Source: JBCBSZ01 sp039818945
Lineage (GTDB): Bacteria > Actinomycetota > Acidimicrobiia > Acidimicrobiales > Poriferisodalaceae
Assembly (NCBI GenBank): GCA_039818945.1
Contig: JBCBSZ010000001.1
Span: forward strand, 1 to 64,000
Length of the DNA stretch: 64,000 bases
Direction of reading: 5' to 3'
Part shown: positions 43,741 to 51,456 of the stretch, in pieces
Layout of the letters: every line of letters begins with the position of its first letter
Numbering within the stretch: position 1 is the stretch's first letter
Program-made: the position numbers and the translations under genes
The notes under the pieces: generated by a model
The model's input: only the letters and a program-made list of their open reading frames with translations
What the model was told of the DNA's origin: nothing
Database searches by the model: none

Positions 43741-44421
43741 ATGCCCGCCACCTTCGAGGCGCTCGCCGTCGTCCTCGTCTCGATCGCGCCCGGCGTGCTC
43801 TTCATGGAGCTCTCCCGGAGCTGGGCCCCGCAGGCGGACCGGTCGACGCTGCGCGACCTGGGCCTGGTCGTGGCGGCCTCAGCCGTGTCGACCATCGGTG
43901 CGCTCACGATCATCCACTTCGGCGCCGGTCAGCAGCTCGGCTGGGAGGAGGAGATCGAGCTCGCCCTCCAGTTCGTCGACGGCGACCGGGATCTCAGCGA
44001 CCTCGGCCTCACCAACCTGACCGTCGGGCTCGTCTCGCTGCTCGGGCTGTCGCTCGGCATCGCGTACCTCTTGGCGCTGGGTCGCCGGAAGCTGGCCGGA
44101 GGCCAGGGCGCCAAGCAGCTCGACCCGTGGGCCTTCGACGAGACCGACGCTCCGGCCGACACCATCGCCTACTTCGTCCTCGACACGACCGACGGTGGCC
44201 GCTGGATGGGACGGACCGCCGTGTACGAGACCTCACCGAACCGGGCCAAGCGGCAGGTCGTGCTCGCCCGTCCGATCCTCCACCGGGGCTGGGGTGGCAA
44301 CCGATTCGAGCCGCAGCAGCTGTTGGACGAGATCGGTTTCGACGGCGACCAGATCTCGACCCTCGGGATCGTCCACCTCGACAGCGAGACCGACGCGGAC
44401 CTGCACGCCAGCACCGTGTGA
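43741..44421 (+). CDS. membrane protein resembling DUF6338
   Basis: A 226-residue protein with three hydrophobic helices (about 5-22, 38-58 and 95-118) in the N-terminal half and a soluble C-terminal half containing DTIAYFVLDTTDGGRWMGR and KRQVVLARPILHRG. This layout is similar to DUF6338 proteins, which have no known role. ATG 43741 is the first in the frame with no close alternative. It ends 10 bases from the convergent SRPBCC gene. A link to phage or defence loci, where some such proteins occur, is not supported by the neighbours. Confidence 0.6.
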   Translation: MPATFEALAVVLVSIAPGVLFMELSRSWAPQADRSTLRDLGLVVAASAVSTIGALTIIHFGAGQQLGWEEEIELALQFVDGDRDLSDLGLTNLTVGLVSLLGLSLGIAYLLALGRRKLAGGQGAKQLDPWAFDETDAPADTIAYFVLDTTDGGRWMGRTAVYETSPNRAKRQVVLARPILHRGWGGNRFEPQQLLDEIGFDGDQISTLGIVHLDSETDADLHASTV

Positions 44422-44431
44422 GGGCCCGGCT

Positions 44432-45358
44432 TCAGCGTCGGGCTGCGGCCCGGTCCCAGCCCCGGGCGATGCGCCGCAGGATCGGACCGAAGAGCGCCTG
44501 CATCATCGGCACGAAGAGCAGGCCGCGGAGCCCGTTGTCGGGGCGGATGGCGAAGCGCATGCCGACCTCGCTGGTCGACCGCTGCGCCGGCTCGACGCTC
44601 CAGCTGCCCTGCACGAGCTGCAGCGGGTAGGGGTAGTCCTCGAGATCGACGTTCACGTCGAAGCGCCGACCCGGCTCCCACAGCGTGCAGGTCTCGGACC
44701 AGGTCCGGCCGGCGGTGTCGGTGCAGGTGCGGCGGAATCCGGGGCCGTTCGGCGTGAGCCCCTCCGCCCCCTTCAGGTTCAGCGCCAGGCGGGCGTAGAG
44801 GGCGTGGTCGGTGATGACCGGCCACAGCTCGTCGACCGACCGGTCCGAGGCGCGGTGCAGCTCGATGATCTCCACCGGCGGTGACTCCTCGAGGTCGGCC
44901 GTCGTGTCGGCGAGGGCCGACCGCATCCGGTGACGGGCGCGCAGCTGGGTGATGCCCAGCTCACCGACGACGAGCGCGATGGCGACGGCCGTGATCACGC
45001 CGCTGGTGGAGAACGACCCGAGCGCGATCACCCCGACGGTGCTGGCGACCCAGCCGAGGTCGGCGATCGAGATGACGAGGCTGTGCCGGTCGAGCCGTGA
45101 CGTGCGCAGCGACGCCACGACCAGGACGTTCGCCGCGAAGCCGAGCAGCATCGCGCCGACGGCCCGGACGGCCCAGACCTGGTCGACGCCCAGCAGGTGG
45201 GCGATCGGTCCGCCGGCGACCAGCGCGGCGATGCCGGTGACGGTCGAGAAGGCGGCGTTGAGGCGCAGCGCGTTGCGGAGCCGGGTGGCGGCCCGACGGG
45301 CGGAGAGCTCGGCCGCGTCGGCGGCGAGGAGGTTCGGGGTGTCGGTGGAGGTGGCCAT
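44432..45358 (-). CDS. membrane protein with C-terminal SRPBCC (polyketide cyclase-like) domain
   Basis: A 308-residue two-part protein. Residues about 30-135 have four hydrophobic helices (including FSTVTGIAALVAGGPIAHLLG and AVGAMLLGFAANVLVVASL). Residues about 155-305 form an SRPBCC ligand-binding domain: HRASDRSVDELWPVITDHALYARLA, PGFRRTCTDTAGRTWSETCTLWEPGRRF and SEVGMRFAIRP. Fusion of a membrane part to SRPBCC is unusual but seen in actinobacteria. It diverges from an XRE regulator at 45472 and may be its target. Ligand unknown. Confidence 0.78.
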   Translation of the reverse strand: MATSTDTPNLLAADAAELSARRAATRLRNALRLNAAFSTVTGIAALVAGGPIAHLLGVDQVWAVRAVGAMLLGFAANVLVVASLRTSRLDRHSLVISIADLGWVASTVGVIALGSFSTSGVITAVAIALVVGELGITQLRARHRMRSALADTTADLEESPPVEIIELHRASDRSVDELWPVITDHALYARLALNLKGAEGLTPNGPGFRRTCTDTAGRTWSETCTLWEPGRRFDVNVDLEDYPYPLQLVQGSWSVEPAQRSTSEVGMRFAIRPDNGLRGLLFVPMMQALFGPILRRIARGWDRAAARR

Positions 45359-45471
45359 GGGGTCGACGATGGGCCCCGGAGGGAAGGAAGGCGATGACGT
45401 GTGAGGTCATGGCCGGCGTCGCCGTGGCGACCTACCGTCGTCGACGTCCGCCGGAGGACGGAGCAGAGGAC

Positions 45472-46287
45472 GTGCCGATCCGAACCGACCAGTCCGCCTT
45501 CGGCGCCGAGCTGCGCCGCTGGCGGCGACACCGACGGCTCAGCCAGCTCGAGCTCGCTTCGACGGCCGAGGTGTCCCAGCGCCACCTCAGCTTCCTGGAG
45601 AACGGCCGGTCCCGGCCCAGCCCGGAGATGGTCGAGCACCTGGCGATCGTGCTCGACGTGCCGCTCCGGGCCCGGAACGCGCTGCTCAACGCGGCCGGCT
45701 TCGCGGCGGCGTACACCGAGGAGCCGCTCGACGGGCCGGCGCTGTCGCAGATCCGCGAGGGGCTGGAGACGCTGGTCGAGGCCCACGATCCCTACCCGGC
45801 CTACGTGGTCGACCGCTGCTGGAACCTCCTGATCGCCAACACCGCAGCAGCCCGCCTCACCGAGCTGCTGCTCCCGACCGACGTGGCGCTCGAGCACGCC
45901 GGCAACCTGCTCCGGCTCGTCCTGCACCCCGACGGCGCACGGAGCCGGATCGTCAACTGGGAGCAGGCGGCGATCGCCCTGGTCGAACGGCTCGCCGCCG
46001 AGTGCGGCGCGGACCCGACCGACGCCGAGCTGGCGGCGCTGTTCGACGAGGTCACGTCCTACCCCGGGATCGCCGACCTGCCCCGGCCCTCGTTGCGGAC
46101 CGCGGCCGGCAACCTCGTCACGGACCTCCGGGTCGCGACCGACGACGGCGAGCTCCGCCTGATCACCACGATCTCGTCGCTGGCCGCGGCGTCCGACGTG
46201 ACGCTCGACGAGCTCCGCCTGGAGACCCTGCTGCCCATCGACCGGGCGAGCGCCGACCTGCTGCGCAGGTTCTCCGAACGGGGCTGA
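45472..46287 (+). CDS. XRE-family regulator with MmyB-like ligand domain
   Basis: A 271-residue regulator. The HTH (about 12-60) is FGAELRRWRRHRRLSQLELASTAEVSQRHLSFLENGRSRPS; the C-terminal part (about 90-265) has DPYPAYVVDRCWNLLIANTAAARL and LVTDLRVATDDGELRLITTISSL, as in MmyB/PAS-like ligand-binding domains. GTG 45472 is chosen: ggagga lies upstream and a TACCGT -10 box sits at 45433-45438, so the ATG at 45394 would be outside the transcript. Likely controls the divergent SRPBCC membrane gene. Confidence 0.85.
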   Translation: MPIRTDQSAFGAELRRWRRHRRLSQLELASTAEVSQRHLSFLENGRSRPSPEMVEHLAIVLDVPLRARNALLNAAGFAAAYTEEPLDGPALSQIREGLETLVEAHDPYPAYVVDRCWNLLIANTAAARLTELLLPTDVALEHAGNLLRLVLHPDGARSRIVNWEQAAIALVERLAAECGADPTDAELAALFDEVTSYPGIADLPRPSLRTAAGNLVTDLRVATDDGELRLITTISSLAAASDVTLDELRLETLLPIDRASADLLRRFSERG

Positions 46288-47172
46288 TCAGACCGGCCCG
46301 GTCGTGGCCCCGACCGGCTCGGCATCGACGTCGGCCCGCTTCGCCGGGCGACGCAGGAGCAACCGTTCGGCGATGAGGATCCCGAGCGGCGCCGACAGCC
46401 AGATCGACAGCTGGATCGACACCGTCTCGAAGCTCCGTAGGGCCGGTCCGGTCACGACCAGCATCACCCGGAAGAGCCAGAACGACCCCCACATCGCACC
46501 GATGAAGCGGATCATCCAGCGTCGGTGGCGGGCGAGATCACCGGCTCGGGCGGCCCGAACCCCGGCGAGGGCGGTGAGGAACACGAACGCCGACATCGAG
46601 AGGAAGCCGAGCGTCGAGAGGATGCCGCCGTACTCGTCCACGTCGCCGTGCTCGGTGGCCAGCCAGACGGCGAGCACCGTGCCGATCGACATGCTCCCGA
46701 AGGTGATCCGGCCGATCAGCCGGTGGCGCTCGGCGCCGACGCGACCGGTGGGCAGCAGCTGGTGGTGCATCAGGACGAAGGCGATCGAGTTGAAGAAGAT
46801 GTGGCCGTACAGCAACGAGGTCCGGAGCTGGGGAGCGTCCAGGAACCGCTCGTAGAAGGCCACCCCCCAGGCCGGGTGGTGGAGGTAGCGATCGCCCCAG
46901 ACCGTGCAGGCGTTGTCGACGCAGGTCGCCAGCGCCGGCGCTCCCTCGTCGGCGGAGAGGCCGAGGTTGTCGAACACGTCGTAGATCCCGACGAACGACG
47001 CGATCGCCGCGGGCTGGCCCTCGACGAAGTAGCGGACGTTGAGGCCCAGCATGATGAGCACACCCACGACGACGAACGGCCGGGCGTCACCACGGTGGAC
47101 CGACACCGCGGTCGTGACCGCCCACACCGCGAGCGCGGCGTAGACGACGAGCACGTCGACGGCGACGTCCAT
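46288..47172 (-). CDS. DUF2306-like multi-pass membrane protein
   Basis: A 294-residue membrane protein with about seven hydrophobic helices. YGHIFFNSIAFVLMHHQLL, RHRLIGRITFGSMSIGTVLAVWLA and DLARHRRWMIRFIGAMWGSFWLFRVM resemble the DUF2306 family, whose conserved His residues (HIFF, HH, RHRL, RHRRWM) hint at haem or metal binding in the membrane. A periplasmic loop carries two Cys (CVDNAC). The stop meets that of the XRE gene with no gap. Function is unknown; family relatives appear beside stress or redox genes. Confidence 0.72.
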   Translation of the reverse strand: MDVAVDVLVVYAALAVWAVTTAVSVHRGDARPFVVVGVLIMLGLNVRYFVEGQPAAIASFVGIYDVFDNLGLSADEGAPALATCVDNACTVWGDRYLHHPAWGVAFYERFLDAPQLRTSLLYGHIFFNSIAFVLMHHQLLPTGRVGAERHRLIGRITFGSMSIGTVLAVWLATEHGDVDEYGGILSTLGFLSMSAFVFLTALAGVRAARAGDLARHRRWMIRFIGAMWGSFWLFRVMLVVTGPALRSFETVSIQLSIWLSAPLGILIAERLLLRRPAKRADVDAEPVGATTGPV

Positions 47173-47203
47173 GATGAGCCCCCCGGGTTCCCCGGCGGCG
47201 ACC

Positions 47204-47758
47204 CTATCCCTCCGCGCTGGTGAGCGCCTTGAGCGTTCGCTCCACGCCAGCGAGGTCGCCGCGCTGGAGGTCGGCGATCCAGTCCGCCACGAGCGCCGAA
47301 TGCCGGCCCGCCGGATCGCCGGTCATCGCCACGCTGTAGGTCTCGAGCTCGTCGAGCGAGACGAGCAGTCGATCCCGGTGGTTCTCGAGCTGGGCGACCA
47401 GGACCTCGGCGTCGACGTCACGGCCGAAGAAGACCCGGAGGGCGACGTGGTGCTTGAGCACCGGCGCCGGGACGGGCTCGTGTCGCAGCCAGTCGGCCAG
47501 CGCGTCGGCGCCGGCGTCGGTCAGCTCGTAGACGATCTTGTCGGGCCGATCGTCCTGCGGCACCGGGGTGCTGGTGACGAGGCCGGACGCCTCCAACCGC
47601 TTCAGCTCGCCGTAGATCTGGCTCTGCGCCGGCGTCGTGTACAGGTGCCCGATCGAGTGCCGCGCCCACTGCCGGATCTCGTAGCCCGACAGGGCCTGCC
47701 CGAAGGACAGCAGCCCGAGCACCGTGTGGCCCGTGGTGGTGAGCTTGACCTGCGCCAT
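47204..47758 (-). CDS. PadR-family transcriptional regulator
   Basis: A 184-residue PadR regulator. The winged helix (about 5-85) has TTTGHTVLGLLSFGQALSGYEIRQW and SQIYGELKRLEASGLV; the C-terminal helices (about 100-180) form the dimer domain with RVFFGRDVDAEVLVAQLENHRDRL (PadR/VirR type). ATG 47758 is preferred because the family starts just before the first helix. It diverges from the 47801 gene across a 42-bp AT-rich region with an inverted repeat, the usual setting for PadR autorepression. The effector is unknown. Confidence 0.9.
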   Translation of the reverse strand: MAQVKLTTTGHTVLGLLSFGQALSGYEIRQWARHSIGHLYTTPAQSQIYGELKRLEASGLVTSTPVPQDDRPDKIVYELTDAGADALADWLRHEPVPAPVLKHHVALRVFFGRDVDAEVLVAQLENHRDRLLVSLDELETYSVAMTGDPAGRHSALVADWIADLQRGDLAGVERTLKALTSAEG

Positions 47759-47763
47759 GGGGT

Positions 47764-47787
47764 GACTATATCTATTAGTCATATCTA
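47764..47787. promoter_or_regulatory. AT-rich operator/promoter between PadR and the 99-residue gene
   Basis: GACTA-N7-TAGTC is an inverted repeat at 47764-47780, and ATATCTA is directly repeated at 47768-47774 and 47781-47787. The block is the most AT-rich in its surroundings and lies in front of both divergent genes, so it is a likely PadR site overlapping both promoters. Confidence 0.6.
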
Positions 47788-47800
47788 CGGAGGAGCGGAC

Positions 47801-48100
47801 ATGGCGACGACGGACCGCGACGGCGAGCGGGTCACGATGCAGAACCCCAACACCGGGCGCGACGACGGCACGATCGCCAAGCGCATGTACGACCCGGTCC
47901 GCGCCGCGATCCTCGAGGCGATCGGCGACGCCGGGACCCTCGCCTTCGCCGACCTCCCGGCGGCGGTCGAGGCCAGGACGCCATCCGAGCTCTGGGAGGA
48001 CGCCTCGCTCGGCTGGTACACGACCACGGTCAAGCTCGACCTCGAGGCCAAGGGCCTCATCGAGCGGGAGGGCTCACCCCAGCGCCTGCGCCTCGCCTGA
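47801..48100 (+). CDS. DUF6958-like small protein, possible PadR target
   Basis: A 99-residue protein with a winged-helix-like pattern: GTIAKRMYDPVRAAILEAIGDAG, LAFADLPAAVEARTP and GWYTTTVKLDLEAKGLIERE. It resembles small DUF6958 proteins, whose role is unknown to me; it may bind DNA or sense a ligand. The ATG has ggaggag 6-10 nt upstream. It diverges from the PadR gene with a shared operator. Its last 27 bases overlap the 3' end of the convergent secreted-protein gene. Confidence 0.7.
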   Translation: MATTDRDGERVTMQNPNTGRDDGTIAKRMYDPVRAAILEAIGDAGTLAFADLPAAVEARTPSELWEDASLGWYTTTVKLDLEAKGLIEREGSPQRLRLA

Positions 48101-49762
48101 GACCACCGGCTCGAACCAGGCCGACGCCCGCACCTGCACCGGCGCCACCTCCCGACGGATCGCCTCGACCTCCGCACCGTCGGCCACCAGCACCTCGATC
48201 CGGAGACCGTCGAACCAGCCGATGCCGGTGCTGAACACGTTCGGTCGACCGGGGCCCAGGCGGACCTCGTCCTGCGCCGCGAGCAACTCGTCGAAGGTGG
48301 AGCGGGCGGGGAGCAGGCACAGCGGGCCACCCCAGACCTCGCGCACGGCGGCCACCACGGAGGTCGTGTCGCCCACGTGTCGCAGCACCAGGATCTGGTT
48401 GAAGGGATCGCTGGCGGCCCGTTCCCACTCGAGCTGGTCGTCGGGGTCGTCGGGGAAGGGTCCCGGGTCGACGATCCGCCCCACCCCGGTGTTGCCGTGT
48501 CCGGGGACCCCGCGGACGACCTCGACCGCCGAGTGGAACGCCTCGAAGGTCACCCGTGACGGATCGGGATGGGTCCAGCCGCCCGGCGGTGTCTCGCAGC
48601 CGGGCTCGATGATGGGGGCGTCCCGGGGCACGAACCGGGCGTCGTCAGGAGCCGGCCCGAGGATCCGCACCGCATCGATCAGCTGCGTCGTCGGATCCAC
48701 CGCAGAGACGACGAACCGGCCGCTCCCCCACCGGACCCCGCCGAGGTCTTCGACGCCCTCGACATCATCCCAGTCGAGGTCGACCGCCTGCGGACCACCG
48801 CACTGGGGCGGGAGGCTCGCCAGGACGAACAAGCACAGCTCGGGCCCGTCGCCGTCGTCGAGCACGGTCCCGCTCACCACCCAGCGGTCGACGGCGGAGG
48901 TGGCGACCAGGTCGACGATCGGGCCGGCCAACCTCTGGTCGGCCAGGCTGCCGAGGAAGGGGGCGTCGTCGGCGAAGACGAACACGCCCCCGTCGGCACC
49001 GACCAGCACGTAGCCACCGGGCGCCTCGACGCCGGCCACCACCGGCGCGTTGAGCGGTCGACCGGCGAGCACCCCGGGCAGGCTGCCGACGAAGGGGGCC
49101 TCGAAGGCGAACACCCCGCCATCGGCCGCGACCAGCCAGTAGCCGACGCCGTCCGGGTCGGCCACCAGGTCGACCACGGGGGCGTTGAGCGGTCGGCCGC
49201 CCATCGACCCGTGGAAGGTCGCGTCGCCGAAGGCGAACACCCCACCGTCGGCCGCGACCAGCCAGTAGCCGTTGCCCGACGAGGTCGGGACGAGGTCGAT
49301 CACGCCGCCCTGCAGCGGCACACCGTCCAGGTCTCCGTGGTGGGAGGCCGTGCCCTCGACGATGACGCGCCCGCCGACGGTCGCCGTCCACGAGCCGACC
49401 AGATCCGGCGTGAGCCGGGTGGCCGCCACCCGCTCACCGGGGAGCAGTCGGCTGAGCAGATCGGGGACGTACGCAGCCCCGCCCGCCCCCATCGAACCGT
49501 CGGCGAACGCCGCCGTGTACCCCTCGCCGTCCGGGCGCGCCGAGAGCGAGACGGCGACGTCGCCGGCGCCGCGGACCGGTTGATCCGGCGCGAACGACGT
49601 CGCCCCGCCGACCTCGTGCACGACCCCCGTCGCGTCGAGGAGGAGGTAGCCGTCGACCGGCGCCACCTCCTCGCGGTCGGCCTCCGCGCTGCCCGACACC
49701 GCCCCCGCCGACATGGCCCACCAGCCGACGAGGACGGTGAGGATCGATCCCACCCGTCGCAT
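48074..49762 (-). CDS. secreted protein with WLVAADGGVFAFG repeats
   Basis: A 562-residue exported protein. A short signal peptide (about 1-25, ILTVLVGWWAMSAGAVSG) is followed by at least three repeats with the core GYWLVAADGGVFAFGDATF and GSMGGRPLNAPVVDLVADP (residues about 165-290). Such repeats are common in large secreted actinobacterial proteins and probably form a beta-propeller. The C-terminal 270 residues are unlike anything I recognise. ATG 49762. It diverges from another large secreted protein across 100 bp, suggesting a shared role at the cell surface. Confidence 0.8.
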   Translation of the reverse strand: MRRVGSILTVLVGWWAMSAGAVSGSAEADREEVAPVDGYLLLDATGVVHEVGGATSFAPDQPVRGAGDVAVSLSARPDGEGYTAAFADGSMGAGGAAYVPDLLSRLLPGERVAATRLTPDLVGSWTATVGGRVIVEGTASHHGDLDGVPLQGGVIDLVPTSSGNGYWLVAADGGVFAFGDATFHGSMGGRPLNAPVVDLVADPDGVGYWLVAADGGVFAFEAPFVGSLPGVLAGRPLNAPVVAGVEAPGGYVLVGADGGVFVFADDAPFLGSLADQRLAGPIVDLVATSAVDRWVVSGTVLDDGDGPELCLFVLASLPPQCGGPQAVDLDWDDVEGVEDLGGVRWGSGRFVVSAVDPTTQLIDAVRILGPAPDDARFVPRDAPIIEPGCETPPGGWTHPDPSRVTFEAFHSAVEVVRGVPGHGNTGVGRIVDPGPFPDDPDDQLEWERAASDPFNQILVLRHVGDTTSVVAAVREVWGGPLCLLPARSTFDELLAAQDEVRLGPGRPNVFSTGIGWFDGLRIEVLVADGAEVEAIRREVAPVQVRASAWFEPVVSGEAQALG

Positions 49763-49862
49763 GCCCGAAGTCTCCCACGCCGGTTTCACGGCGTTCTCAC
49801 GCCCCGGTCCCACGTTGGGTGCACCCGCCGGCACCCCGCCGGCGCCGACACCGGAGCAGACC

Positions 49863-51362
49863 ATGAACCGCAACCGCACCCTCGCCGCAACCCTCACGTT
49901 CGTCGCCGTCGTCGCCTTGGCGCTCGGCACGTTCTTCGCCCTCGGCGGCAGTGGCACCGACGCCGCGCTCGCCCCCGACGGAGGCACCGAGCAGCAGCTG
50001 ACGGTGACCGCCCGCGACACGCAGCAGCAGCCGCTGTCGGGCGTCGACGTCCGCCTGCTCGACTCGACCGACACCGCCGTCGCCACCGGTACCACCCGTG
50101 GGAACGGCGAGGCCACGCTCTCCTTCACCCCGGCCGCCGGTGACTACGCCGTCGTCGCCACGGCGCCGAAGGGCTACGCCTCCCGCGACGACAAGGACGG
50201 CGGGTCATCGCACCAGGGCAGCCCGACCTGCGACGACGTCTTCCTGTGCATCTACCTGACCGCGACCGTCGGCCAGGACGGCAGCGTCCTCGTGAAGATC
50301 CCCGACGTCACCGTCGACCAGCAACAGGACCTCGACGACCTCTGGTTCAAGCTCGCCCCGCCCATCGCACCCGTCGAGGACGAGTCGCAGACCGCCGGCG
50401 ACCCGAGCGACGACGACCTCCTCCTCGGCGATCCGAGCGACGACGTGCTCATCGGCGGCGGCGACGACATCCTCGGCGACCCGAGCGACGACGTGCTCAT
50501 CGGCGGCGACGGCCTCTTCGGTGGTGGGGACGACGTGCTCGGCGATCCCGTGCCCGAGGCGCCCGGCCTGCGACAGCTCTGCTTCGACGTGGTGCACCAG
50601 CCCGTCGCCGAGCAGGGCGCCGCCTCCGGGATCTGGGTCCGCGGCGAGGTCTACGGCCTCGAGGGCGGCTGGATCTGGGTCCAGGGCCCGACGCTCAACG
50701 GCGGCGAGCCCATCGAGGTGCCGGTCGTCGACGGCCGCTTCGACGGCCCGCTGGGCATCAACAGCTACGGCGACCACCCCGTCGAGCGCTTCGAGCTGCT
50801 GCCCGAGGGCGACGGCGCCGAGCCGATCGACCTGCTGCCCACGCTGAACGACGGCCCGGGCAACGTCGTCCCGGTCACCGGCGCCGAGGGCCCCGCCTTC
50901 GAGCAGGGCTGCTTCGACTTCGACGCCCCGGTGCTCGAGACCCCGGCGGCGGAGCTCCCGGCAGCCGACGCCCCCGCACCCGCCCCGGTACCGGTCGCTC
51001 CGGTGCTCGACGGTCGCCAGACCGTCGAGGCGTTCCTCGACGGCTTCATCGCCGACCACGCGACGCAGGACGTCGACGGCCTGCTCGACACGCTCCACCC
51101 CGCCATCCCGTTGGCGTTCGGTGAGACCGAGTGCGTCGACTACGTGACCCGCACCACCGGCTCGCTCGCCGCCGCCGAGGTCGGTTCGGTCGGTGCGCTG
51201 ACCGACGTCGACCTGGACAGCCCGGCGGGACCGATCACCATCCCCGACGTGCTCCCCTTCGAGGTGGAGTTCACCCTGACCGACGGCTCGACGATGAGCA
51301 GCGAGGCGAACCTCGCCCTCCTCGACGGCGAGCCGCACTGGCTGACCCGCTGCGGTCGGTGA
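49863..51362 (+). CDS. exported protein with carboxypeptidase-like/SpaA-like domain and RTX-like Asp-Gly repeats
   Basis: A 499-residue exported protein. A signal anchor at about 8-28 (LAATLTFVAVVALALGTFFAL) is followed by an Ig/SpaA-like beta domain (QLTVTARDTQQQPLSGVDVRL, GNGEATLSFTPAAGDYAVVA). Residues about 178-228 contain three GDPSDD units mixed with VLIGGGDDIL and LFGGGDDVLGD, similar to calcium-binding RTX nonapeptides but with an irregular period. The C-terminus has a SnoaL/NTF2-like look (FLDGFIADHATQDVDGLLDTLHP). ATG 49863 follows cggagcagacc. Possibly a calcium-dependent surface or adhesion protein. Confidence 0.75.
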   Translation: MNRNRTLAATLTFVAVVALALGTFFALGGSGTDAALAPDGGTEQQLTVTARDTQQQPLSGVDVRLLDSTDTAVATGTTRGNGEATLSFTPAAGDYAVVATAPKGYASRDDKDGGSSHQGSPTCDDVFLCIYLTATVGQDGSVLVKIPDVTVDQQQDLDDLWFKLAPPIAPVEDESQTAGDPSDDDLLLGDPSDDVLIGGGDDILGDPSDDVLIGGDGLFGGGDDVLGDPVPEAPGLRQLCFDVVHQPVAEQGAASGIWVRGEVYGLEGGWIWVQGPTLNGGEPIEVPVVDGRFDGPLGINSYGDHPVERFELLPEGDGAEPIDLLPTLNDGPGNVVPVTGAEGPAFEQGCFDFDAPVLETPAAELPAADAPAPAPVPVAPVLDGRQTVEAFLDGFIADHATQDVDGLLDTLHPAIPLAFGETECVDYVTRTTGSLAAAEVGSVGALTDVDLDSPAGPITIPDVLPFEVEFTLTDGSTMSSEANLALLDGEPHWLTRCGR

Positions 51363-51375
51363 TCCCACCACCTTC

Positions 51376-51407
51376 GGGGCCGGCCGGTCGATCCGACCGC
51401 CGGCCCC
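51376..51407. terminator. bidirectional hairpin between convergent genes
   Basis: GGGGCCGG and CGGTCG pair with CGACCG and CCGGCCCC around the loop ATC, with one unpaired C on the left arm. It starts 13 bases after the stop of the exported protein and could also stop the convergent regulator transcript. Confidence 0.6.
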
Positions 51408-51456
51408 GTCGGCGCGCCCGGGGATGGGGGCTGCGCGGCCCCGACCGGGAAGGAGC

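Noticed and set aside
45394..45471. ATG 45394 as start of the XRE regulator
   Set aside because: The extra 26 residues are outside the HTH, and a TACCGT -10 box at 45433-45438 with a ggagga site before GTG 45472 fits the shorter protein.
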